DNA of 17,024 nucleotides from Acanthaster planci (lineage: Eukaryota > Echinodermata > Asteroidea > Valvatida > Acanthasteridae): NCBI RefSeq assembly GCF_001949145.1, contig NW_019091491.1, forward strand, positions 1,292,064 to 1,309,087, read 5' to 3'. This document shows, piece after piece, positions 9,304 through 17,024 of this stretch (position 1 is its first letter; each line of letters opens with the position of its first letter). Both the position numbers and the translations under genes were made by a program. The notes under the pieces are model-generated. The model had not been told where the DNA came from. It saw only the letters and a list, made by a program, of their open reading frames with translations, and made no database searches.

Positions 9304-11434
9304 TTTTGTTTATGACTGTGTTTGGAATTGTTCAAGTTTGTTTGGATGAATTTGTTTGTGTTCTGACGTGTTTTGTGTTTCATTATTGCGATGTCTTTGT
9401 TGCCTCAGCATTCAAACACTATTAAATGAATAACTGTAATGATGACTTTTTTCTCTCGGGTTTGCAGCAGGCAAAGGCTACATGGTCATATACATGTGCT
9501 GTACTCAATATTTGTGCTATTGGTAAAGTATTAGTGTGTTGTTGTCTTTGTGGAGCTTTGTTTATTCGGAACTGAATTCAGGCTATTCACAATGTCGTGC
9601 GCCACCAAGAGGTTGCCATATAGAGGTCTTTATTGCAGTGTATTGTGGGAAAACACTCGGCAAAATTTCTTTGCGCTAGATTCACTTTACGTGGAGCATT
9701 TCAGTTGTTCTGCTTCTTCCTGGGCTGAAGATTCGGGAGTGATGAGCGTACTGGAGTCTTATTTTTATAAAATGGTGATTTTTTTGGTAAGGCAGGTGCC
9801 CCGATCAATCATCAATTGATGATTGGTCACAGGAAACGACGCGCAGAGCATTGTGGGAAAGCGTTTGCCAGGCGCGCGAGGTCGTTCGATGTGTTACACA
9901 AGCGGCGGTTATTAATTTGATATTTTTTTCTTTTTTCCCCCATTGCTGAAAATATTCTCACTACACTTTATTTGTTCACCCAAAACTGATCAAGATATCC
10001 AGTGATTTGAAATATATAGTCCAAAGTCACGTGATCAATAATTCTTAGCGAGAAAATAAATTCCACACTAATTATACCAAGGTCATGTTTTTATCATATA
10101 GCCAACACTTTGCCTTTGTCAAAGCATTGCCATTGGCAAACCAACAAATTTAAATAGCGCTTCGCTTACAGGAATTGATAACCTCGCGGTCACAGGTCAA
10201 GCAAAATGTAGCCAATCACAGTGCAAAGCTGTCAGCCCTTGCAAGCGCCCGTTAGTAAACCAGAAAAAATGACCTCTCCACGACCTCATGGTGGTGCAGC
10301 TGTAGTGTGAATCGCCCGTAGGTACGTCATTCGAAGTACTGTCTTAACATTGGAATTATTGTAACTTTTGAGTGGGACCGTCGTATAGTCAGTGTCTGTC
10401 TTTATGTTTCCTTGTATTATTTAACGATTTAAAATCTTACTTTAAAAACCTTCAAGCCTGTTCTCATCGGGTAAAAGTGTCCTTCAGGCGGTGATCTTCA
10501 TTTGAATTAATCGTTTTTTATTTATTTCACTATATTTTTTGGATCTTTATTTATCACCTTAGAATCTTTCCAGTAGTGGAAAAGTGAGCTTAAGAATGGA
10601 TTTCACCAGTAAAATAAAAATGGCTTGTAAAATTAACGCTTAAAATTATCAAAGAAAAAAGTCAGTCAGACAGAAGAAAATGCATTTTAAACTGTCTTTT
10701 TATTTCTACCAAGAAAAAAAACCTAAAATATACCACAGTTCACCAGAGTTCAGCTTAAGCTAAATGACAGAAACGCCAATATGATATTCGACATCCTCCA
10801 TTTTTACATACTTTTTATCCCAAACTAGTGGAGTGAAAATGTCGTACTCACCTCTAGAATCACAAAGACTAACATATTACAATTTATGTTTCATTTCTTG
10901 TTGTTTAGATTTGAAAGAAAAATCTTGTCGACAGGCTTGAAACTTTTTCAGTTTTATTGGAAATGGCAGGTGTATGATGATGCAACACTGATTAAGAATT
11001 AGTAAATTCATTGAATGCTGGTTTTGAAACCAAGACACGTCGAAACTTTCCTGAAATTTATTGGGTGAGTCAAAACATTTACAGAAATGATAAAATTTTT
11101 GCTTTTCTTTAAAATGAAGAGTACAGGCAAACGTACGTGTACAAAAACATATAGATTGTCCAGGCTTTCCATCTGATGCATCATGTTGGTACAGCAGAAA
11201 TGTTAAATCAGCGTCGTTATTTACTCTTTCCCAGGATTGTTTTCAAATTGCTTTTTCCTATTTCAGGTTCTGTGTTAAAAGTACTCAAGTACAGCTGATA
11301 ATGAATTCACGCTGCATGATCACACTTTATTTCTCCCAGTATTTCCTTGACGGTTGAGATGAATGACTCCTCTGCTAACAAAGCCAAGAAATGTAAATCT
11401 TCATTTCAGAAATTAATTATACATGGAGTCTTAC
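9304..11434. other. Largely non-coding, AT-rich
   Basis: No convincing exon. About 9830-9910 and 10190-10340 are CG-richer, with inverted CCAAT motifs (ATTGG at 9822, CCAAT at 10213). They could be promoter-like, but no TATA box or signal-peptide exon follows. From 10350 on the sequence is strongly AT-rich. A donor-like GTGAGT on the minus strand near 10853 has no open frame beside it. Confidence 0.35.
9806..9825. repeat. Perfect 20-bp palindrome
   Basis: caatcatcaattgatgattg reads the same on both strands. With one mismatch it extends to 26 bp (9803-9828). It holds back-to-back ATTG/CAAT motifs and sits at the edge of a CG-rich patch (about 9830-9910), so a protein-binding dimer site is possible. 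Confidence 0.5.
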
Positions 11435-11487
11435 GTGTCCACACTTCATAAAGCCATTTGTCAAATGGCTTTATGAAGTGTGGACAC
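11435..11487. repeat. 53-nt near-perfect palindrome
   Basis: Two 26-base arms (11435-11460 and 11462-11487) are exact reverse complements with one unpaired base (11461) between them. Transcribed RNA would fold into a long, fully paired hairpin with a minimal loop, and the DNA could form a cruciform. The surrounding 200 bases do not continue the symmetry. No target-site duplication is evident. Confidence 0.85.
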
Positions 11488-12631
11488 ACTTCGTATTTGT
11501 AGGGTTTGAATTTCTTGCAAATTGCTTGGTCAAGGTATTTCTTGCGAGAATAGTTTATTCTCTGGCTAGTGTCACTTGATACGTATGTGAAGAATAAGTT
11601 CGACTATGTAGTTGGATGAGTTTAAGAACACATAAACACATTCAAGAATACAGAAAAGCGAGAGTAAAAAATATGGATAAAAAGCAAAACAAAAAAATAC
11701 TCCAAAATAATGCTATATTAACATGATGATTGGGCATAAAGTCCTCTTTGTTGTCCGTAGTCGGTGCCATTTCGAAGTGATCAGATCCGGGTTGGAAAAG
11801 TTTTCTGCAAATGAATCATAACCTTGCACGCTCAGTGACTTACGTACTACTTACGGCTTTGAGACAGCATCTGAAATCTAAAAAAAGGCGAAAATGGTAT
11901 GAAGATTTGTTACAGAAACCCCTTGGATGGATTCTTTTACTGAGTTTTTTTTCTGTTTCTGTTTGTCAGTGTTTGGAAATGTTTAATGTCAACATACTCC
12001 CCATCGGTGTGACTCTCTATTACAAGTCACGAGCATAAACACATCACCTGATCGGAACTTGATCACTCCGGAACCTTTTTGACGGAAGTAGTGGAGGCAT
12101 CCCTTTTCATATCAAATGAATCTGTGAATGTAGAATCGAGAAAAAAAATTCAAAGGAACAGCGCGTGCGCAGAAAAGGGGAACTTTACTTTCTTGATCTG
12201 TTAACATGAAGATGTCGTTGATAAGTTATCCTCTAATTGTTCCATCAAAGTTATTCCACCACAGTTTCTCATTTCTCGGCTGTGTTTTTTGTGAAACCTG
12301 CGAACGTGAAATTTGTATATAAAAGGTGTTGGTTGTGGTGGGTATTGTACTTTGCAGCGCATATGCCTATTACCGTATTCAAAAGTTTAAGACATAAAAG
12401 AGTGAAAATCCCCCTGAAATTAGATGAAAATGGGGTAAAAATAATCCTTCCCCGTCTGGTATTCGATTTAAATTTCCTTCCATAGTATATTTAAAAAGGA
12501 ACTTTCATTTAAATCCGTCTTGCCTCAACTTTTAGTAGGAGGAAATAAATTTTCACTCTAATTATGGAGCCTGTAAATTTTTAATTTTTGGATTCAGAGA
12601 GTTTGTGCCGATAATGTCACACTTTGTTTAC
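11488..12631. other. No clear gene
   Basis: Short plus-strand ORFs only. One segment (about 12357-12436) is flanked by a usable acceptor (TACTTTGCAG) and a weak donor (GGG|GTAAAA) and is open in one frame, but I recognise no domain. An NRF1-like GCGCGTGCGCA lies near 12161. Confidence 0.3.
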
Positions 12632-12746
12632 GTATACGCTTCTTGAGACGAAGCCTTGAATTTGTTGTTCTCATGAATATGATATAAAACAGAAATTTGG
12701 ACTCTCAGTGCCTTTGTATCAACTGAAGTTTCTGGTGGCCATGTTA
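12632..12746 (-). CDS. Possible HYR-like exon of the EGF gene
   Basis: On the minus strand, after TTGTTGTTCGGCAAAG, an exon beginning in phase 1 is open for 115 bases to a modest donor (AC|GTAAAC, phase 2). The deduced start VTWPPETSVD, then LRVQIS and later KF, resembles the middle of hyalin-repeat (HYR) modules, which typically read VxWxxPxxxDNxxxVxxS. The entry phase matches the exit phase of the EGF exon upstream. The usual DN is VD here, and the N-terminal half of a HYR module (with its CP) was not found between this exon and the EGF exon. The fit is suggestive only. Confidence 0.3.
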
Positions 12747-12905
12747 CTTTGCCGAACAACAAGAAGATGGTTGGCTGGCGCGCCATAATAACAATTGTCG
12801 CCATGAATGATTTGGACAACATTGGTCCAAAACCCTTGGTAGTACGGCAGCTTCAGTGAGCTACCAGTACATGGGCTTATTTAATAGAGGATTGCGTGCC
12901 CATTA

Positions 12906-13067
12906 TGACGTCAGCCGTTGTCTCCGGCGAGTTCCCTTAAGAATTCGCGCGTATAAGTAAAATGTGACATTGTTAGCTCTATGGCTAATAAGGTGTTGTG
13001 GTTTGCCCAAGTACGTCTGCTCAGGTTTAAAGACACTAGCGTACAGACCTCAAACAAAATGACGTCA
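12906..13067. promoter_or_regulatory. Pair of CRE/ATF palindromes with nearby CCAAT and TATA-like motifs
   Basis: TGACGTCA occurs at 12906-12913 and 13060-13067. A TATAAG sits at 12952 in a CG-rich patch, and an ATTGG (inverted CCAAT) lies about 30 bases past the second CRE. The arrangement resembles a promoter or enhancer within the intron of the minus-strand EGF gene. No plus-strand gene with clear coding potential begins here: a 37-codon ORF from the ATG at 12980 is the only candidate. Confidence 0.3.
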
Positions 13068-13385
13068 TACTGTGTTTACATGTGCACTTTCTGATTGGGT
13101 CTCAATGGATTGCCTTCCACCCCACCTCGCTGCCATAGGAAAGAGCAAGCATATAAACAAGCGTGACTTCACCATGTTACAGGTCGATTGGTGGTGCCCG
13201 GTCAAAGTATTAACCCGGAAACCAGTCTGCAGAGAGACTACTGTCGAGGCACTACTGTCGTTGGATTGGCAACGTGTATACGCTTGTACAGTGGGAATTG
13301 AAAAAAAATCCGAAATAAAAAGAAAGTATTCCAGAAAATGTACATATACTCCTCTGAGGCTTTGTAACATTTGTTTGATACTTAC

Positions 13386-13508
13386 TATTATTTTCACAGT
13401 TGTCACCGCTTACCCCACTGGAACAAACGCACATATACATGGTATGGTCTGTGTAACTTGTGAAGCAAGTGCCTCCATTTAGGCATGGATTGGGCTGGCA
13501 GTCCCACA
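13386..13508 (-). CDS. EGF-like domain exon
   Basis: A complete EGF module on the minus strand. The acceptor is CTCGCCTTCCAG and the donor is A|GTAAGT, giving 123 bases, phase 1 at both ends, the classic shuffled-exon form. The six cysteines follow C-x4-C-x5-C-x11-C-x-C-x8-C, with NPCLNGGTC and an aromatic residue just before the fourth cysteine. The residues before the first cysteine (VWDC) lack the usual D-x-D/E calcium-binding signature, so it is probably a non-calcium EGF. Such modules lie in extracellular proteins and mediate binding. Upstream phase-1 exons on the same strand (14626-14563 and 14524-14462) supply a plausible signal peptide. Confidence 0.85.
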
Positions 13509-13849
13509 CTGGAAGGCGAGAAAAGCGCAACTTTAATGAACATAAATTCAATAAGGTTCATCCAAAAAACCTATGTTTTACAGAAAACCATTCGTGCTTT
13601 TGCAGTGGCTGATCTGAAGGCTTAGGGGCTCTTGGCATTTGAGAATTAAGGACAAATTTGGGTGGTTCTCAAACATACAAGAGGGAACCATTTAGATGAG
13701 AAGTGATGCCGACTTATTTATAAGTCAGTTTACTGCTAAAGGTATTCCGGGTGGTTTAATGAGAAATTCCTGGCAGTACACGTTATGCGTTCAACGCGTC
13801 CCCCAAGTGCAAGAGCTTTATATGACTGGGAAAGGCTCAATTTAGCTAT

Positions 13850-14110
13850 TTGTGCATCCCTTGTAAGGGGGGGGGGGTTAGGTTGGTGTGGTACATCTAT
13901 CCTCGCCTTTCACCTCTACGGCTTGGGTTCAGTTATCCCCTTCGTCCATATGTGGATTGCGTTTTCAATCCCAACCTGATTTCGTACGTCTTACCCAGAA
14001 TATTCTCCTGGGGTTTTCCTGTAACTTCTCATTGTCTCTTCTCTACAGGTTTCATCAGGCTTACGAGCTGCAGTGCCTGGGGCATTTTTGAGAATTTCTT
14101 GGTTTCATCA
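13850..14110 (+). repeat. Degenerate dispersed repeat of coral type
   Basis: The run CCTCGCCTTTCACCTCT, then TTGGGTTCAGTTATCCCC, then ATGTGGATTGCGTTTTC and TTCTCCTGGGGTTTTCC, resembles in order the pieces of a tRNA-related repeat that I recall as common in coral and anemone genomes. That repeat has GGGTTCGAATCCC (B-box-like), ATGTGGGTTGAGTTTG and TTTCTCCGGGTACTCCGG. The copy is old, with many substitutions. A 12-base G run lies at its left edge. The identification is from memory and needs a repeat search. It sits in the intron between the short exon and the EGF exon. Confidence 0.4.
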
Positions 14111-14461
14111 CCAGAAAGGCTTAATAATAGCTAATTAAAACAAGAACCGCCTCTAAGAGAGAAACGCATAACCTCTGTAAAACTGCACGTGCTAATGGGA
14201 ATGAAGCTATTTCAGAGGCTCAGACTCTCTTGTGTAGGCAATTATTAATTTTAAAAATGTATTTCGGCGCCCAAGGTTGAAACGAAGCTAAAAACCACTA
14301 CTATACACAGCAAATTTCCAGGAGGGCACACAATCCTAGCCACAAGTCATTGAAACTCCCACGTTGCTAAAATTAATTGATTGTACGTACAATTTGTTTG
14401 TCATGCTGTTTGGAAGCAAAATACGAATGGAGTTGCTCCTACAACCTACAAATTCTTACAC

Positions 14462-14524
14462 CTGCACACGCTTTCTTCACAGCAGCTTTGAAGGCCTCAG
14501 CATTAAGGTGTATTGGACAAAGTT
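14462..14524 (-). CDS. Short Cys-containing exon after the signal peptide
   Basis: The acceptor is TTTTTATTAG and the donor is CAG|GTGTAAG, with 63 bases in phase 1 at both ends. It encodes a helix-prone segment containing LNAEAFKAAVKKACA, with one cysteine near each end. It joins in frame to the signal-peptide exon before it and to the EGF exon after it. The intron separating it from exon 1 would be only 38 bases, unusually short for an animal, so the true exon-1 partner may differ or this intron may have been shortened by deletion. An alternative donor two bases further on would break the phase match. Confidence 0.45.
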
Positions 14525-14562
14525 CTAATAAAAAGCAAAAAACAATGCCAATTCGATTATAC

Positions 14563-14626
14563 CTTCAGTTCCTGTGGCAAAGACACTACAGGCGACCAAC
14601 AAGGAGATTACCGTAAACATCGCCAT
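14563..14626 (-). CDS. Signal-peptide exon, start of the EGF-domain gene
   Basis: ATG at 14626 and a second in-frame ATG at 14620 are followed by a hydrophobic core (VISLLVACSVFATG), then Thr-Glu and a donor G|GTATAA in phase 1. A typical cleavable signal peptide of about 18-20 residues is predicted by eye. The phase agrees with the two downstream exons on this strand. The region just upstream has no clear TATA box but carries CCGCCC and an ATTATTGG (inverted CCAAT) within 90 bases. The gene has no visible 3' end in the window; exons beyond the HYR-like one were not found. Confidence 0.55.
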
Positions 14627-14639
14627 GTTTGCACTTAGT

Positions 14640-15200
14640 GTGAACACTAGACACTCCAACTAGCAACTATCATATGGTGTGATCAGAGAGCATGCTCCAA
14701 TAATATACCAGGAGTGGGCGGACCTTATGCCAGTCAGGAGCATGCAACTGAATGTTAATATCTTGTACCAGCATAATCTTTGCATAAATCAACCAGCGCA
14801 ATGCGGTGATACCCATGGTTATTTTTCAAGAAAATTTAATTGCAATGTTTTATTCTTCACGAACGCTCAACAAAGCAAGGACAGTGTGACGTGAAATGGT
14901 TTCCCCAAACGCTTACCGACGTGGCCTGCATTAAACGCACAAACAGACTGAGGATCTGCGTTTTGGGGCGCACCATAACGTGTGGAATTAAAACATCACC
15001 CCATTGTTGCCGCCATACTCTTTCTGAGCATGCTTGTTTCCAGTTCCTTATCTTTTAAACAAAGCTAATCGAATCAGCGTCATCAAAAAACTATCCCGCT
15101 GATTGCAGTACTTCTAGCAATGTCTTCTTTCTGATTGAACATTTAAATTTGTGCTTGTTATAGAAAAATATGTCCATTCAAAACTGTACCTATTTTACCT
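14640..15200. other. Upstream flank, no gene seen
   Basis: This begins with the presumed promoter side of the minus-strand EGF gene. Beyond about 14720 there are only short ORFs without domains or good splice pairs. Confidence 0.35.
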
Positions 15201-15201
15201 A

Positions 15202-15744
15202 TCAGACACAGGTCATAAAACGTACTGATAAGTGACCAGTCATCCGTGTCCTTACATTTATGCTATTTGAATTCTTTGCACAATTACCGCTCTGCATTGC
15301 TACCGTACTGTGAGTTTGTTTTGGGTTAAAGCTTTGAGAATAATCGCTAATTTTGGAAATGAAAACAAGTTGAGTTTTGTCACTACCAGGTTTGACATGC
15401 AGTGGCACATACCAAATTATGCTTATTAAAGTGGTGATCGAAATGAAAATGAAATCCCCGTCAGAGTACATTACATCATGGCCTCTCAGGCGCCTTCTCT
15501 CATTTAAGCAGATACACACACGCATAATGGGCAGAGCGATTCGATACCTTATCGCAAATCTGTCATTGAGGATTGGTATGAAAACTGCATTTATTACGTT
15601 TATCGATGAGTGGGGTAAACATGCATCGGAGCGTAACCGACCATCAGTGTCTTTGCTCTTTATACCATTACAGTAGTGAAAAACGTTACCAAATATTACC
15701 TTGGATGAAATGCAAGCATTTGGCTTTCCACTATGTGTATGCAT
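15202..15744 (-). CDS. Unassigned 180-codon ORF
   Basis: An ATG-initiated frame of 180 codons, the longest in the window, ending in TGA followed by TAG. The central part is mixed hydrophobic, including one stretch (about residues 103-116: DFIFISITTLISII) long enough for a marginal membrane segment, and a basic NERRRLRG run. There are scattered cysteines but no recognised motif. A 99-codon frame is open on the opposite strand over 15377-15676, so the region is simply low in stops on both strands. No TATA box or poly(A) signal stands out. It could be a single-exon gene, an exon, a decayed transposon fragment or chance. Confidence 0.2.
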   Translation of the reverse strand: MHTHSGKPNACISSKVIFGNVFHYCNGIKSKDTDGRLRSDACLPHSSINVINAVFIPILNDRFAIRYRIALPIMRVCICLNERRRLRGHDVMYSDGDFIFISITTLISIIWYVPLHVKPGSDKTQLVFISKISDYSQSFNPKQTHSTVAMQSGNCAKNSNSINVRTRMTGHLSVRFMTCV

Positions 15745-15952
15745 TCTGTCGATGTATGATTACCCTGTAGAAGGTTTCTGACTGCGTATTCTGATGCATG
15801 CAGTAACCATCCCAGCTAACATGTTGTATTGAAAGCATTTTGAAAGGTTGTGCAAATGTCAAATATTAATATGCAAAAATAACTCATTAAACAGGTTTTC
15901 ATCACATCGTACATGTTTGTGTTATTATCAGCAACGGTACCGGTACGCATAA

Positions 15953-15976
15953 TATATCTCTATCTCTCTCTATCCT
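15953..15976 (+). repeat. Imperfect TATCTC/CT microsatellite
   Basis: A short (TATCTC)n-like and CT-rich tract. Just before it lies CGGTACCGGTAC (about 15935), a small self-complementary stretch. Confidence 0.5.
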
Positions 15977-15979
15977 TTT

Positions 15980-16619
15980 CTAGTGAATTCATAGGACCAT
16001 AAAACATATAACTTAGCCCAGTTGTATGGCAGAAAGCATTGGAATTATGGGAGTTTTTAAGTGTTGGTACTTTGCAGCTGCCATCTTGGACGCCATTGAA
16101 CATTTACAATTGCGCAAGTCTGACAGGTCCACACCACTTTATCAATACCTCTATGATCAATAAATAGGCACAGAAGAAAACTGTAAATGTATCAGAGATT
16201 TTTGGGTTTGGGTAAAATTTAGCCTTTGGCTGCCGGACTATAATCATGGAGAACAATGTTCGTCATGCCCCACTGACGCAAAGCCTAACCCCCTCGTACG
16301 CGCTATGCATTTAACAAACAGCGCGTCTGTTACACGCTAAGTCTGCCATGCACATTATGTACAGCATTAGTGCAACGTGACATGAATTGCTTATGTAACG
16401 TGTACGACATATAGCTATCCCTTATGAAAGAATCCTACAAATACGATCTGTCTGCGCAGGGCGCAATGTGACTTCCTGGCTGCATAATTAATTAGCTTTC
16501 AACCAGCCGGTTGTTCCTTTTTGTGAACCACGTACCTTATTAAACATATTCCCGGTGACTGCTTTGACGTCACAGACGTTTCCGATAGGTTCTACTAAAA
16601 CACAGCCAAGGATACTCAC
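15980..16619. other. No gene seen
   Basis: Only short ORFs. A CRE palindrome lies at 16565-16572, close to the candidate exon that follows on the minus strand. Confidence 0.35.
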
Positions 16620-16689
16620 CGGAATGATGTCACTTGGGCGAGTATCGTTTCTACTTCCTGGACGTGAGGCGGAATCGGCCTATGATGAG
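16620..16689 (-). CDS. Candidate small exon, product unknown
   Basis: A strong donor (CCG|GTGAGTAT) and a plausible acceptor (GTATTGGTTGGAG) enclose 70 bases open in one frame only, phase 1 in and phase 2 out. The deduced residues include RPIPPHVQEVETILAQV. Read further upstream past the proposed acceptor, the same frame gives PVLVGAHHRPIPP, which looks a little like the segment preceding the Fic fold (VxVGxHxPPxPxEV). No AG lies between that part and the upstream TGA, so it cannot belong to the exon unless the locus is damaged. Confidence 0.25.
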
Positions 16690-16746
16690 CTCCAACCAAT
16701 ACAGGAATATTTTGTAAGGTGCATCAATGTCGAAAATACAAGTTGA

Positions 16747-17024
16747 AATACACGTTGAAAGCAGCACCATTGTTCCTAAGAACTGCAACTGTATGAAGGT
16801 TCTTTAGTGCAGAAGGACTGGCTGCTCTGGCTTGTTTCAATTTGATTTTTTATCTACACTGAAATTTCATTCATCATGTATCAATTCAATTTCATTCCCA
16901 AAAATACCTTGAAATACTAGGGATAATCTATAACACTCTTGCATCTTTTCTTGTTACTGGGTCTGTTAGAACTATGTCACCCCCTTCTTTTCAAGCTGAA
17001 AACTTTAGCCTTCCCATTATGTAA
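16747..17024. other. Right edge, nothing recognised
   Basis: AT-rich sequence without an ORF, repeat or RNA gene that I can support. Confidence 0.35.

Noticed and set aside
12357-12436. 80-base plus-strand segment between an acceptor and a weak donor
   Set aside because: The donor is poor, no domain is seen and no neighbouring exon is in phase.
13072-13482. 136-codon plus-strand ORF
   Set aside because: It is antisense to the well-supported EGF exon and its intron, and its own residues show no domain.
13868-14000. Possible tRNA gene, from a GGGTTC...TCCCC B-box-like sequence
   Set aside because: No A box or cloverleaf can be drawn around it. It fits a degenerate tRNA-related repeat better.

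Overview
This is animal nuclear DNA. It is AT-rich and gene-poor, with short coding islands bounded by GT..AG splice sites, large introns, microsatellites and decayed repeats, and there is no bacterial-style packing of ORFs. Three things suggest a marine invertebrate, most likely an anthozoan cnidarian (coral or sea anemone): the protein architecture (phase-1 exons carrying a signal peptide, an EGF module and a possible HYR-like piece), the base composition, and a degenerate repeat near 13.85-14.1 kb that resembles one I associate with coral genomes. The phylum is inference; I cannot search a database here.

Layout. Positions 1-2300 hold a GC-richer block (about 370-760), one weak exon candidate, and otherwise nothing recognisable. 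Positions 2310-3737 (minus strand) hold a small secreted-peptide gene: a TATA promoter, a signal-peptide exon with a good Kozak context, and a Lys/Pro-rich second exon. Its intron contains a 310-bp fold-back element. Positions 3.75-7.4 kb are apparently non-coding. Positions about 7390-8648 (plus strand) hold a second copy of the same gene in opposite orientation. Promoter, exon 1 and exon 2 all align at roughly 85% identity, but the copy has lost the TATA box and the ATG and has a 1-base deletion that leads to a stop, so it looks like a pseudogene. Positions 8.7-12.6 kb are mostly non-coding and contain several palindromes, including a 53-nt near-perfect one at 11435-11487.

Positions 12.6-14.63 kb (minus strand) hold a second secreted-protein gene or fragment: a signal-peptide exon, a short Cys-containing exon, a textbook EGF exon with phase-1 introns on both sides, and a weaker HYR-like exon. 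Positions 14.65-17 kb hold an unassigned 180-codon ORF, a possible small minus-strand exon near 16.65 kb, a microsatellite and otherwise nothing clear.

The most interesting object is the inverted pair of secreted-peptide genes, one apparently intact and one visibly dying. I do not recognise the peptide family. Six perfect TGACGTCA (CRE/ATF) palindromes in 17 kb are a second unexplained pattern. I saw no tRNA, rRNA, CRISPR or complete transposase or reverse-transcriptase gene.
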